From: Platerodrilus igneus
Lineage: Eukaryota > Arthropoda > Insecta > Coleoptera > Lycidae
DNA length: 64,000 nt
Reading direction: 5' to 3'
NCBI GenBank assembly: GCA_036346225.1
Contig: JARFIW010000881.1
Location: 1,589,001 to 1,653,000 of the forward strand
Every line of letters begins with the position of its first letter. Positions within the stretch are counted from its first letter, which is position 1. Below are positions 10,580-22,606 of the stretch, one piece after another. The translations under genes and the position numbers were made by a program. A model generated the notes under the pieces. The model saw only the letters and a list, made by a program, of their open reading frames with translations, was not told where the DNA came from and did no database searches.

Positions 10580-11317
10580 CTAGTTGATGTCCCCCTTCAT
10601 GTCCGGTGAACTGTTCTGTCTCGTTGGTCCCGGTCTAGGTGCAGGTTCCCTACCTACACTGTTGCTCCTGTAAAACGTCCGTCGCGGTTCCCAATTCTGT
10701 CTCTGGTATGTAAAATTATTCCCCCGTCTTGCGTAGTTGTCCCGTCGTTCGAATCTTACAGCATTAACTTGTCTTTTCCTACTTTCCCTAGGTCGTCCAC
10801 TGTTAACGTCATCGAACCTTTGCAGGTACTCCAGAAACATCTCCCTGTCCACAATATTCTGCAACGCTACGTGTTGCCTCACCTCTACTTCAAAATGTCG
10901 TGATAAGTATTTAATAATCTGTCGGCCCGTCAGTGCTGGATTAAGTTGTTTCGCTATACTATACTTTCGTATAGCATATTGCTCCCTACTTCCTGAAAAT
11001 TCACCTTTAAATTTACCTGTGATCAAATTGTCTCGTACCTGGTCCTGTCTGTGGTCACTCCAGTAATGTTTCAAAAACCTGTCCTCAAAGTCAGGGTAAG
11101 TGTCAATTTCTTGTCCAATTAAATGGTACCAAGCTTCAGCATGGTCTTTTAGTAAAGCTTTCACAACATTTAGTTTTGCCTGTTCCTCATATAAATTATT
11201 TATTAAACCTCTAATGTTATTAATGAATATTTGAGGGTTTACTCTACTATCCCCATAAAATTTCATTTGTTGCTCCAATAACATATTACCTGTTACAAAC
11301 CTTGGACCATCTCCCAT
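10580..11317 (-). pseudogene. Gypsy 1 gag-like capsid protein
   Basis: 245 open codons beginning MGDGPRFVTGNM. The middle contains AEAWYHLIGQEIDTYPDFED and RFLKHYWSDHRQDQVRDNL, with the 'A-x-x-W...W/Y-x-x-F...F-x-x-x-Y-W' pattern of retrotransposon gag capsids. The C-terminal third is Arg/Asn-rich (RRDNYARRGNNFTYQRQNW), probably the nucleic-acid-binding part; no CCHC knuckle is visible. The frame itself has no internal stop, so gag may be nearly complete, but the rest of the element is broken. It would assemble virus-like particles in the cytoplasm. Met at 11317 is the first in frame and lies where the gag start is expected. Confidence 0.78.
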
Positions 11318-11483
11318 TAAGTTGCTACATTCTGTTTAATCCCGCTCACTTCTCTCTCTACCCGATTATTATGTTATATTTTCGCGTTTAAACCCAATGT
11401 AGTATCTTCGGGTGGAGCATTGGGGACGTCGCCGCAAGTATAGCGGCCCTTATTCAAATTATAATACTATGTTCATAGACTAT

Positions 11484-11550
11484 AAACATGGATACGAAGA
11501 ATGGGTTGCTAAAAGCAAATGTGTGAAGCACAGCACTGTATGGTTTTGAA
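11484..11550 (+). mobile_element. LINE remnant, left part (split by hAT)
   Basis: Similar to 24135-24203 of the LINE at 23.8 kb, sharing GAGCACAGCACTGTA-type sequence (here AAGCACAGCACTGTA). It ends in GTTTTGAA, the hAT target duplication, and resumes at 15400. Confidence 0.75.
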
Positions 11551-11562
11551 TAGGGATAGATT

Positions 11563-11651
11563 CGGCCCGGCCCGACGCAGAAAAGTGACCGGCCCGGCCC
11601 GAGGCCCAACCCGAAATAAAAACTGGCGGCCCGGCCCACCGGGGCCCGACT
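11563..11651. repeat. GC-rich subterminal block of hAT, left
   Basis: Short array of CGGCCCGGCCCG and GGCCCACCGGGGCCCG words in otherwise AT-rich DNA, starting 12 bp inside the element end. A longer matching block lies at the other end. Confidence 0.8.
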
Positions 11652-12922
11652 TTCATTCAGTGATTGAGAAGAAATTTTTTCAGTTGTGTTCAACAAGTAA
11701 CTATTCAGCAATGAATTTTAGTGACAGCCAACTTAAAAACTGTAACTTTAATGATGTTTATTTAATTTAATATAAACCAACGGCTGTATAGCACATATAT
11801 TTAAAGCATTGCTACTATCGGTGATGAATCTCTACAAATTCGCATTTCGAATCAGTTTTAAGTGGGAGTTTTTTAGGTTTTAGATTTAATGGTATTCAAA
11901 TTCATTTTAATCATCTGGTATAATTCTGCAAAAAGTTTCGAAGAATTCCCAGATATAATTTTGACAGGTTTGAAATTTTATTTGAGGATTGACAGGAAAA
12001 ACCCTAACAAAACTTAATCAAAATTAATATAAAAGTTTCTAGTTTTTTTAATAAGAGTTCCCTAAAACAAACTGGAAACTGCTTAAGCAAGTAAATTAGA
12101 ATAAGTAGTAGATCGCTTTCTGACGGTTGAATAGCGTGAGCGATAGGAACAAATGTGCGGGTACAAATCGGTGTAGGTAAGGTACCTATTTGGCATTTTA
12201 GTGAGGTAAACTTTAACTTTCGTTTAAATACAATTGAGAAAGTTCAACGAACAAACATACTACCATCACCTGCATCATAATCCCTGTGATGTTATATGGA
12301 AGAAATACTAATATCTCCCTGAGACCTGAAGAGTTTGACATCTTGGAGAAGCTATAACAGCTGTTGTTTTTATTTTAAATTTGTGTCATTGAATAAGTGT
12401 GGGCACATATATTATTTTTGGCATATATGCCGACAAAAATTACTTTCCTAAATTTTTTAAGCAAAGTATATTGCTACGTACCTAGACGTAGCCGGAGGAA
12501 ACGTTAATACCAGGCTAACTATCAGACGCGGGGAGTGGGAGGATTTACGTACATACCAAAAAAACAAAAAAAAACACGTTGCCCACAATTATTTACTTAC
12601 AATAAGAATAAATAAAGGATTCTGTACAAAACAAACAAAAGAAATAAATTAAGCATTACTATTTTAAAGAAAAGAATTATGTGATACGAACAATTTAGTA
12701 CTTTAGATACGAAGTGCGCATCTCGTATTTTACACAAAATAAAATTAATTAGTAGAAAATAAACATGTAAGAGTTTTTGTCAAGCGTTTTTAAAATTGCA
12801 CATAATACTTTTTGTAAAATAAACTATTCAGTAGAAAAGAATTAACATGTGAGAGCTTTTGTAGGTAATTTATATCTATAGTTCGTCTATACAGAAACAC
12901 CTTATTTTGAAATATTAAATTC

Positions 12923-13365
12923 TTAATTATAAGAATCAGTAAATATTATGCCTACTTTTGACTGGTACATCTCCTTTAGAGTCTTCTGCGTATAAAATGG
13001 GTCCTTATTGGGTCCGGTCTTGTCAGCATTTGCAAATAAAACTTTATATTCACTTTCATGAACTGATTTTAAATGACGTTTTAAATTGGTGGTGCGTAAA
13101 TATTTAATTTTGAATTCCACCCTGTCTTTTTCTTTTTACACAACAAACAAGATGAAGTTTTTGTATCATTTGAAATAACAGCAAACTCAAAAAATTGTTT
13201 AAATTTGCTACGGGATGTCGAATCGGTTGGCAAATCAAAACGTAGGTTTGTTTGACTATCACCAGCACTATTATCACTTTCATTGGGATTATAATTAAGG
13301 TCTTTCACTCTATCGTCGCTATCAAAGTCTGACATGATAGTTATTATATCAAACAAAACTATCAT
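12923..13365 (-). pseudogene. BED-type zinc finger N-terminus of hAT transposase
   Basis: The first frame (13365-13081) encodes an acidic N-terminus (MSDFDSDDRVKDLNYNPNES) and KFKQFFEFAVISNDTKTSSC then LLCKKK. The second frame (13120-12923) goes on with NLKRHLKSVHESEYK. Together this gives the BED pattern: aromatic residues, C-x2-C, then H-x4-H. BED fingers bind the ends of hAT elements. The two halves are joined across a frameshift in an A-rich run near 13125. The frame ends at 12923, ~65 residues after the finger; no RNase H-like catalytic core is recognisable in the rest of the element. Confidence 0.72.
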
Positions 13366-15229
13366 ATATGAAGTAGATAAATATTATTTTATTTGTTAAA
13401 TATTTCTTATACTCGGTAGTCTATATACTATACTAGAAATAAGTGTTATTATTAAATTCAAATAAAGGCGGACTTAAGTATAAAATTGTCATCGACGAAC
13501 TGAGATTGGGAGACTTGATCAAAATTTTTAGATATCTAAGGAACTCCAATTAACAATTTCTAGGAAGTACAATTACCATAAAAACCAACTGTTTTCTACA
13601 CGGATTTGCATCTGCACTGAAAATATTATGTACAAAATGTACGAGGGATAATATGGAATGGGTACATCCAGCTTTTCGGCAAACTAACAATTTGGTGAAG
13701 ATACACGATGTTTTTAAACAATTTTACCACATCTTTAACTTGTAGCTATAAAACTATAAATTTAAACTACGAAAGCTATTACAGACAACATGCGACTACA
13801 AAATTTGCGCATATAAAAACATAAAACAGGCGTATGATTTTATGGGGTGAGTAAATCAACAGGCAATTTTTGAAAAAAGGGTCGACAGGAATTTGTTGCA
13901 AGAACGCATTAACATCGGTTGGACTTTTATGTAAATTAAGTGTACGCTAAATATACCTTATCACCTTATCATAAATTTGCGTCCCCTTTATCCTCTCCTT
14001 CCTACTTCAAAGAATTTCACTAAAAAAATTACCTACTTGATATTAGAGAGTTATAGCAGACTCATTCCAAGTAGACTTTATTAAAAAAATCTTCAAATAA
14101 ATTATCCTTTATTAAAAGTTTGCATCCAATTTAAAGAAGTGTTATTGCAAGTGTTTTTTTCTTTACTATTTATTTTGACATATATGTTTAGTATTCTATA
14201 TCTGTACGTTATGTTTTAAAAATGAATAAAGAATTAATCTGTTTTGTGATAAGGTGACCTTATAATACATGTTTAACTATATTGGAAAAGATCAAAAAAT
14301 TGTATTCACACAAAGATGAACCTTTCTTATTATTTGAGTCTTTCATTTCCCACTGATTCGATAACATTTGTATGTGATGTCAAAATGTTTTCACGGAATA
14401 CTCTTCGATTTTACTTCAAGACACTGTTTTTTACTTCTTCTCAAGCATATAGCATATCTGTTTTTAGAAGAATTTTTACACCTTACTTCGAGGAAAAGCA
14501 TTGCAGAACAGCATCCTCGTATTTTAGAGCGTTGACGTTTTATATGCTTTTCGTGTTATAAACTTGGACATTATATCTCTAAATTTAATTATGGAAACAA
14601 CACTACAAAAATCCATTTAATTTCACAATATTTATACAGAAAGCAGACAATTAAATGTAAGTTTGTACGATGGGTATTTGGTATATGTCAAAATTAAGGG
14701 GCCTTAAATAAAAGCATTCCTTGCCTGTATTTAAATAAAACAAAGGTGTCCTGCATTTTAATAAAGTACAAACATTAAATGTGTGTTAATTGCACATGTG
14801 TAAATGTCAAATAAGGGAAACTTTATTAAAAAATTGGTACAATGTACATTGCAATAACTCTCTAGTGTTTTATGCGGTAGATATAAACTTTACACGTCAT
14901 TGATAATATCGACGTTCGCCGCATGATTGAAATTTGAAGTATATACATATACATAATATAAATCGTGCAAACTTTTGAATTATGAATAAATCACCTAGTT
15001 TGATGTTTCTGGGCATTTTTAACTTCCTGAACATTAAATAGGACTCTAAAAAAATATTCGGGATAAGAAGTGTGTTATAATATCATGTCTCCTTTACACT
15101 AAGCAAGACGAAAAACTGATTATTAATGGGTTCATGAAGACACTTTGTGAAAATATAATTAAGAACGTTTACTTACTCAATGTGAGATAGAAGTGAAACG
15201 ATGGTGGAATATCCACTCGTGCGTTTATC

Positions 15230-15386
15230 GGCCCGAAAGGTTTGGGCCGGCCCGAATCGTTTCCCGGCCCGAAAAAAGATAGGCCCGGTCCGGGCCCGGC
15301 CCGAATAAAGTAATCAACGACCCGGCCCGGATTCGGGCCCGAAATCGGGCCGGGCCCGGGCCGGGCCGGCCCGAAAGCCCGAGCGC
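15230..15386. repeat. GC-rich subterminal block of hAT, right
   Basis: About 155 bp of GGCCCGAAA, GGGCCGGGCCCG and CCGGATTCGGGCCC words in tight, partly palindromic arrangement. It ends ~13 bp from the element border. Confidence 0.82.
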
Positions 15387-15399
15387 GAGACCATCCTCA

Positions 15400-15775
15400 G
15401 TTTTGAAATGAGGAATGTAAGAGAAGTCGACAGGAAAACTATAGAAGGCATTGAAATGTGGTCCTACAACCGTATGATAAAGAAATCATGAACAGACAAA
15501 GTTAAAAACAAAGAGGTAGCAGTAATGGTAGGTGAAAAAAGAAATATATGGAAAAGAGTAAAAAATAAGGCAGACAGGATGATAAAGCACGCTCTAAGAC
15601 ATAGCGTAATAATGCGGGTTATATTAGAAGCAAAGATAACAGAAAAAAGAGGACCTTAGATTATACTATTGCACATAGATAGTGAAAGATGTAGCCTGTG
15701 GTAATTTCAGGGAAATGAGTAGGTTCGTTCAGAACAGTAAACAATGGAGGTACGAGCCCCACTAGTTACCATTCT
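15400..15775 (+). mobile_element. LINE remnant, right part (3' end)
   Basis: Continues the LINE interrupted at 11550. It parallels 24240-24560: GAAATGTGGTCCTACAACCG matches GAAATGTGGTGCTACAGACG, followed by shared blocks up to CAATGGAGGTACG. It corresponds to the last ~120 codons of the LINE RT ORF and is full of stops. Confidence 0.75.
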
Positions 15776-15779
15776 AAAT

Positions 15780-18700
15780 TACAATTACTTGTTAACCTGT
15801 AAAATATATCTCTCTAAGCAATCACCAAAAACATAAATGTGTTTTTTTTTCTATATGAAAGGGCTATTTCCCAATTTACCTCAACTATATAATAGATAAC
15901 GGAGTAGAAAATTATTTGCTGCAGATTTTCAGAAACTTAACATCATTTTTACGTGTTATAATCTAATCTCTCGGGTAGAAGCTTAAAATTTTTTATGACA
16001 TATTTCCGTCAACTTACTGGATGAAAGCAACAGTAGGGGGTTAGCACAACTCTCTAAGGCGAACGAATCAGTAAGGGGTCACTACACCCTGCGTTACTAA
16101 TAAGAACTGAAGTAAGAACGTTGAACTTTTGATCCCACAGGTATTTTAACTGGGTTACACGGCAGTCGTTTCGTTTGATCAACAAACACACGTGTAATAT
16201 ACCAGTTTCTTTATATTATTTATCTGATTGGATTTATCGACATTTCAAGCCTTAAGCTAATGAGGTGCAATTTATTTACAAGTTGAATTAGTAAATATTT
16301 CTAACGAAAAGACGTCACAGAAAACCGATAAAGTAATTATCAATATGTATCAGGTCTTCAATTACATACGAATCTTTAATTGTTAAAAGTGTGTGGAAAA
16401 GCTTTTCAATTCCACTCCAACGCCTACCAAGCCTTGTTACCCACTTCGCTTGTTCTTATTTTTAAGCATTTTCTGTCCAAAATTTTAAGCTTTAGACATT
16501 CACTCAACGTGTGAGGCGTAAATAGTAGCGTCAACACTGTAGGAAAGCGGAGCTTTGAAGCAATTCATCTGAAAGTACCTAATTCTATTTACGCCCGTTT
16601 ATTGAAAATTTGAGAAAATTCTTTAGAAGATTAATGCAACATTTATATAAATAAAGAACTTAATTCTTTTAAGCGTATTTTCAAATGTCACACAAATATA
16701 TAATTCTTCCGCTTCGTTAGCATTCAAAGATTTTCTTACCGATTTATCCTAATAAACCAATACGCTTAGTTAACTTGCGATACACGTACTTGAATTGAAA
16801 AGTACATAGAAAGAAAATAAATAATAAATTTATATATTCCAGTTCTTTGCCGAATAAAGGCGTGAAAGATTATTAACTGCACTGTGATGATTTATACATT
16901 AATAATTGAGAGTAATTTATACATAGCTAATAGTAATTAGAAGTAAGTGCAGATTACACCAAGAACTAAAAGTATGATAATTGATGTACGCAGGGTAACT
17001 GGTGCAATTGTGTATTTTGCTTCCTTTCTCTAATTTGGGAGGATTGCTTTAAAGATCTAAAATATGCATTTAATCTAGAATTCCTGAGAAATGTGTTGAT
17101 ATATTTCATATAAGATGAAATCAGAACTTACTATATTTTCGGATACGATCTTTCAAGATCGCCTTTGACTGTTACTGGGATACCTGACAGCTCTCACATT
17201 TAAGGTATTATGTATGCAAGTATGTTTTAATTAAATAAGAATTAAAATGGATAAATTAAGATCAACACGTAGTAAATAAACCTTTTTGCATGCAAAGATA
17301 AGTAGAAGCATAATAGACAAAACGGTGCACTTTTGCTCTTTGTCCATTACTCCAGTTCCCAGGGAGTTTTCCGAGAGCGCGAGTTATGTGTTTATTTAAG
17401 AATTTCCCGAGGGAACAAACTTTTTCAGATTTTTAAAAATCGGATCAACTGCTCTTTTTAAAAGACGAGCTTCCTAGATTTTTGCTCTTAGCTATATATC
17501 GAGGTTCTCGGTAACCTTTCTGCACAACCTAAGTCTTGTACTCTATCGCGAATTTTATAAGGAATTCGATTCTCTTAAATTACTTAAATCAGAGCAACCC
17601 TTACTTACAACTCAAATATTTCTTTATCCCCATATTTCTACTTTTCTAGATCTAAGACTTGAATTTGTAGGCATATAATACGTATACTTAATTCCTAATT
17701 CCTAGGGAACATAATTTCCTTTAATTTTTAAATCAAGCTACTTTTAGCTAGTCACAACTCCTAAAGCGTAAAAATTACTTAACAACCAGATTTCGTCTTG
17801 TTCGTTAAATTTCTTTTTCTTGGGTTATCAACTATAGATATCTACAAACTGGGAATGATCAAGATTATGCATTAACTTGTCCAACGATAATGCCGTGAAC
17901 CTTAAAGAATCGATAAACTTAAGCAGTATCAATACACTATGAGGTTTCTTATCGTCATCAGGTTTGTTATGCAATTCTGACTCTTCTTCATATAGCCTAA
18001 CATTTATGGTAAAAATATGAACCGTCTCTTATTATTAGGGAATGCAGTGACTCGCTCTTTGTCTCATTATAACTCATTTACAATAAAATAGGTGTCATAT
18101 CCATTGAGATTATGAAAGTCACTGGGATGAACTGAGGAACCTTGTAACTGATCTTCCACTGGGTATGTGCAGCATACCTGAAGAATTAAGTTAAATGATT
18201 GTGGTCTCTTGCTCTATCATCTCCCAAGAACTTCTTACAAATATCACACTCACAGTATGGAATAATAATTTATCTGCATAAAAATTTTGCAGCAACGGAT
18301 TTCTGTAGGGTTCGTGTTCTTAAATACTGTCGGCGAACGAAGTAGATGGATTCGGATTTGCGGAATTGTTTGACTTTCGTATGCTCTCAAAATAGGCGCA
18401 TATCACAAATGGCACGTGTATCTGTTTAAGAATATTAGAAAATTTTAAAATACTTAGGACAGAGGTTGGTATTGCAGTTAATAAGAGGTTACAGTTATGT
18501 TCTTTTGAACATTATGAACCTTTACTTTCTTCGTAGGTACACAGTTGTTTTCCAACCAATACATTAAAATCTTTTATTCAACAATAGTGTTCTTGTCGCC
18601 TTCTTGTATATATAAATGGTTTACATGTCGTGCTCTTTTTTTTTGTTTAAAATGTAAAGGTACAACAATAGATCAACCCTCTATACCAAATATGTTGATG

Positions 18701-19389
18701 CCAATAACATCTTCATTGTATATTTTTAGAATTCCATAAGAAATTGATTCCAGTCAAGTCATGCGTTGTAGTGCGGTTACTTTGACACTCTTTGCTGATT
18801 TTGATTAACAGAATACAGTGCTGCTACTACACATAACGTGAAACATGCTGTATTGTGATACTTATACTATTTATGTTAATTTCCGCTGGGGTTAGTTGTT
18901 CTTTGTCTAAATTAAATCTATACCTTAAATTATGAACAATCGGTTAATTTACGGTGACAATTCAGAGTCGGAACGGGTTAGGATATAAATCAAACCTTGA
19001 GTTGCGAAACAAACCCTCTCTAACATTTGATTATTTTTTTAAGAAGTTTCGCGTTTAAAAATGGTGGCAAAACGCCAGAATTAAAACCTGAAATTTAGCA
19101 AAAACTTAATCTAAACAGTATATGTAATGCAATATTTAATGAGACACCTATAATGTTAAGTAGTAGTTATGGTTAAATATGTGTAATTAAGTTCAAACAA
19201 AAATTTATTAATACCACTACAGTTTGAGCTAGCAATGTAACGTAACCCAACCCAACCGAAGCGGAAGCATAAATGGCAATAAAGAAAGCAGATAGTGGAT
19301 TAGTCTCTTTTAAAATGAGGGGTTCTCGTTGTCAACAACCAAGTATAGGTTTCCCTTCACTAACACCATCACCAACGTAATTAATGTCC
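15780..19389. other. No gene recognised
   Basis: AT-rich, short frames only. Neither strand gave a recognisable protein motif. This is the longest stretch of the window in which I see no element. Confidence 0.5.
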
Positions 19390-19495
19390 TGTAATGTCTC
19401 CTCCAGGCAGAATATTGGAATCAGACTTGCTACCTAAAATGAAACAACAGTTCCATTCGGAACTCTCGTTTATTCTCCTTTTGTTTGAAGCTCGG

Positions 19496-19500
<5 letters not shown>
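19390..19500 (-). repeat. Gypsy 2 3' LTR, truncated
   Basis: Matches 26433-26545, starting TGTAATGTCTCC. It retains only the U5-side ~110 bp of the LTR (as read on the element strand), then enters (TA)n. On the inner side the integrase end lies only ~15 bp beyond the TA tract. Confidence 0.82.

Positions 19501-19538
<38 letters not shown>
19499..19538. repeat. (TA)n microsatellite within LTR
   Basis: About 20 TA units. A (TA)n tract also occupies the same LTR position at 26540, so it was part of the LTR. Here it forms the junction with the integrase coding region. Confidence 0.88.
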
Positions 19539-19543
<5 letters not shown>

Positions 19544-19552
19544 AATACACTA

Positions 19553-20728
19553 CTGATATATTGGATCCATTTTACTTCCTGTGTTATTTCTTATTAGTAC
19601 CTTATCACTATTTTATAACTTATATATTTTCTCTTAACATCATAATTTTGTTTTCTGGTAGCTTTTGCGACTATTAGGTTATTTCTAACATCACTGCGTG
19701 CTTCTTGAATTGTGTATTTTAATTCTAATGGATAAGATTCAAAGTTGTTTATTGGATCTTGTTGTTGAGAAAGATTCGAGGGAAGTTTGCCTGATTTTCC
19801 GAAAACTAATTCGTATGGTGCATACTTTGTCTCTGTATGTATACTCTTGTTATAAGCATAACACCAAAAGAGCACCCACGTACTCCACGTACCCGGATGT
19901 TTTGCTATTTAAATGCGTAGATATGCGCCCAAACATTTATGTGAATCTTCTAACGCGCCTAAAGTTTCGTGATGATATGCAGTAGAATTTAATTTGTTTA
20001 TTTCTAAAATTTGGCATGTTTCGTTTAACGTAGAAGCTAAAAACTCTGTACCTTTGTCACTTACAATCTCATTTGGTATTCCAAAGCGTAAAATGAAATT
20101 TTCTACAAATGCCTTAGCTATAGTTTTGGATCCTTTGTTTTCTAATGTGCATCATTCGACAAACTTGCTAGGTTCACATTGTATCGTTAAAATATATAGT
20201 TTATTTTCTTTGTCTGGTTCAAGTGGGCCTACGATGTCCAAAAAAATGTTTTCGAATGCCGACGTAGCGGTAGTTGTTATGGTCATTGGTTGTCTTTTCG
20301 GTCTCGAATACTTATCTTTGACAATCGTCACATTTTTCAATAAAGTTTTCTACGTCTTTTCTTAAACCTTTCCATATACATCGTTTTTTAATATTATTGT
20401 GCATTTTTGCAATTCCTGCATGTCCTCCTGTAGGTAACATGTGAAAGTCATTGAATATTATGTGCCTTTCTTCTATGTCTACTATATTTTTTATTATTGA
20501 TATTTTTATATTTAGTCTCCTTAACTCTCGAGAATTTCTTGAAATCTCTTTTAAAAATGAAACGTCCCGGTCGTTTTTTATAATAAATAATTCCTGAATA
20601 TCATATTTTTCACACATGTGATTTAGGTCTCTCAACATTAAGCGTATTGCTAATGCTGATCGGGTGGCTTCTTTAATTAATATTATCTCACTATTCCTTA
20701 TTGCGATTGTCTCCTTTCTGATCGTCAA
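19553..20728 (-). pseudogene. Gypsy 2 integrase
   Basis: Read on the minus strand: HMLPTGGHAGIAKMHNNIK and FIEKCDDCQR give the H-H-C-C zinc domain (20728-20312). FENIFLDIVGPLEPDKENK has the first catalytic Asp (20250). The segment at ~20075-19905 has SDKGTEFLAS (second Asp) and AYHHETLGALEDSHK (Glu region). The C-terminal part (19875-19594) has YAPYELVFGKSGKLPSN, then an SH3-like end in a shifted frame (KVLIRNNTGSKMDP) up to about 19553. All three catalytic acids seem to be retained, but at least three frameshifts or stops break the chain and the very C-terminus is deleted. It inserted the element's cDNA. Confidence 0.85.
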
Positions 20729-20759
20729 ATTCTGTAATCTTTATGAATTCACAATTCGG

Positions 20760-21400
20760 TATAACCCGTATTTCAAATGATTGTTTCGGTCACTTTACTA
20801 ACTCTATGACTCCAGGGTGATCAAACCTCTTGTCTAGAATTGTATCACGTATTTCTCTACTTTTTTGTATTTTAGCTCTTGTTATTGCATTAAGTGTTTC
20901 ACTTACATTATTAGTTAAGTTTTTTAACTCTACGCTTACTGATTCTTGATAACGCGTCAGCTGTGACGTTTGCTTTGCCTTTCTTCTAAAATTAACCTGA
21001 ATTTTGTGAGCCTACTTAATGGATTGCTCATCCCAAATAAATAAATTAATGGTTAATGATCAGTGAAAATTGTAAATTTTTTCCCGTATAAATAAGGTCT
21101 AAAATGTTTTACTACCCAAATAATTGCTAGTAATTCTTTTTCAATAGTTGCATAGTTTTTGTTTAAAGATCTGCTTGCGTACGCGACTGGCTTTTCGTTC
21201 ATATTTGTAAGTACTGCGCCGATGGCATATCCCGATGCATCTGTTCTTAGAATAAAAGTATTATTCTTTGAAAAATTTGGATATTGTAATACTGGAGGGT
21301 TAACTAACGCTGTTTATAACGTTTCGAACGCGTTGTTACAATTTTTGTCTTATGAAAATTTAACATCTTTCCTCGTTAAGTTATTTAAAGGTGCGACAAT
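20760..21400 (-). pseudogene. Gypsy 2 RNase H and RT connection
   Basis: Minus-strand frames show FILRTDASGYAIGAVLTNMN (first RNase H Asp, ~21260), YATIEKELLAIIWVVKHFRP (Glu, ~21150), FTIFTDH (Asp, ~21080) and FGMSNPLSRLTKFRLILEE (~21030). These match the 17.6-type RNase H, which removes template RNA. Stops are present (for example after TDH), so the domain is non-functional. Confidence 0.78.
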
Positions 21401-22460
21401 GTGTGCAAAATTTTTTATAAATCTCCTATAATAATTTGCGAATGCGATATATCTTTTAGTTTGATTTGCATCCGTTGGTATTGGATATTTTTGTACCGCT
21501 TCAATTTTTTCTGAATCTGGCGAAACTCCTTCAGCCGATATACTGTGACCCAAATAAAGAATTTCTTTTCTCAAAAATTAGCATTTCTTAGAATTTAATT
21601 TCAAGTTTACATCTCTTAATCGTTGAAGTACTTTTGTAAGATTTTTATTATGGTTAACTAAATTATTTCCAAACACTATGAGATCGTCTTGATAAATAAA
21701 ACATTTGTCATTGCGCGCGAAAATGCACTGGGACTTATCTTTAATCCCATTGGTAGCCTTTTCATTTGATATTGTCCTCGATTTATTGTAAAAGCTGTGT
21801 ACGGCCTACTGGATTTTTTTAGTCCGATCTGAAAATATTCTTGAAATAGATCAAGAAGTGAGAAGTATATTGCTCCCGATAATGAATCTAAAATCTCTGT
21901 AAAGCCTGGTAATAGAAATTTTTCGTCTTGAATCTTTTGATTTAGTAGCCTGTAGTCTACTACGAGTTTCCATTTCTTCTTTCCGGTTCGACCTGCCTTT
22001 TTGGGAACAATCAGTAATGGTGCTGACCATTCTGATTTCGCTTCTTCAATAATTCCCTGCTTTAACATTTTGTCTATTTGCTTGTGTATCTCCGCTTTCT
22101 GTGATTGTGGTATACAATAGGGTTTTATATAAGATGGTGTTACTGATTCTTTCATACGTAATCTTTGTTTGTAAATAGAAGTTACCGTTAGTGGATTCTC
22201 TTTTAATTGAAATACATCGCAATATTTTGCGCACACTCTTTGTAAAGAATACTTTTCTTTACAATTTAAGTCTTCTGTTTTGAGTAAGCTTAAAACTTTG
22301 TCTATTCGTTCTACGGAATGTGTCGTTTCGTTTTTCTTAAAATTATAATACTCGTAATCGATTAATTTTTCTATTTTTGGTTCAAAGTTTTTAAGATTAA
22401 TTTCTTTGTCTCTTATATTTAAAATTCGAACTGGTACCACGTTATTCTTAAGTCTAACTA
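21350..22460 (-). pseudogene. Gypsy 2 reverse transcriptase
   Basis: The frame at 22671-21676 reads KPYCIPQSQKAEIHKQIDKM, MLKQGIIEEAKSEWSAPLLI, VPKKAGRTGKKKWKLVVDYR, and LSLLDLF-like FSLLDLFQEYFQIGLK (first catalytic Asp), then RPYTAFTINRGQYQMKRLPM and GLKISPSAFSRAM. One frame over, CFIYQDDLIVFGNNL carries the intact YxDD catalytic pair near 21690. The 21350-21574 frame has EILYLGHSISAEGVSP and RYIAFANYYRRFIKNFAH, the thumb region. All catalytic acids are present, but frameshifts lie before YQDD and before the thumb. The domain copied the element RNA in the cytoplasmic particle. Confidence 0.88.
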
Positions 22461-22606
22461 AAGTTGCTGCGATGAAGATGCTTTCGCATAACTGATCGGG
22501 TAATATTACGCAGTCTCGCGCATTAACCTTAAAATATTTGATTATTTTACATCTTGCCGGTATATTCGTAATAATACTAACATTAGATTGTATTAGTAAC
22601 ATTATT

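Larger units (their letters stand above)
7312..11317 (-). mobile_element. Ty3/gypsy LTR retrotransposon 1, internal region, decayed
   Basis: Minus-strand domains in the order gag (10580-11317), protease (10099-10370), RT (9029-9850), RNase H (8550-8960), integrase (7312-8400): the Ty3/gypsy order. Several frameshifts, a broken protease active site and a YVDH in place of YVDD show it is dead. No LTR pair could be found: upstream of gag the sequence runs ~140 bp and then enters a LINE remnant (11484), and downstream it enters the pyrimidine tract. No envelope-like frame is present. The clade was not determined. Confidence 0.85.
11551..15399 (-). mobile_element. hAT-type DNA transposon, 3849 bp, 8-bp target duplication
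   Basis: Bounded on both sides by GTTTTGAA (11543-11550 and 15400-15407), the 8-bp target-site duplication typical of hAT elements. The ends start TAGGGATAGATTCG on the left and, as reverse complement, TGAGGATGGTCTCG on the right: 9 of 14 positions match, an imperfect terminal inverted repeat close to the usual hAT 'T/C-A-G-G-G-x-T'. Both ends carry GC-rich GGCCCG blocks. The interior has a BED-finger frame on the minus strand but no recognisable catalytic domain, so it is a degenerate or non-autonomous copy. The two flanks are neighbouring parts of one LINE, which confirms the borders. Confidence 0.83.

Noticed and set aside
10737..11066. 109-codon plus-strand frame over gypsy 1 gag
   Set aside because: Antisense shadow of gag; composition and position follow the coding strand.
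11330..11450. Primer binding site and LTR end of gypsy 1
   Set aside because: GCGGCGACGTCCCC is only loosely like a TGGCGAC site and no repeated LTR could be matched.
13950..14265. Nested MITE inside the hAT (CCTTATCACCTTATCA versus GTGATAAGGTGACCTTAT)
   Set aside because: The inverted words are short and offset, and no target duplication was found around them.
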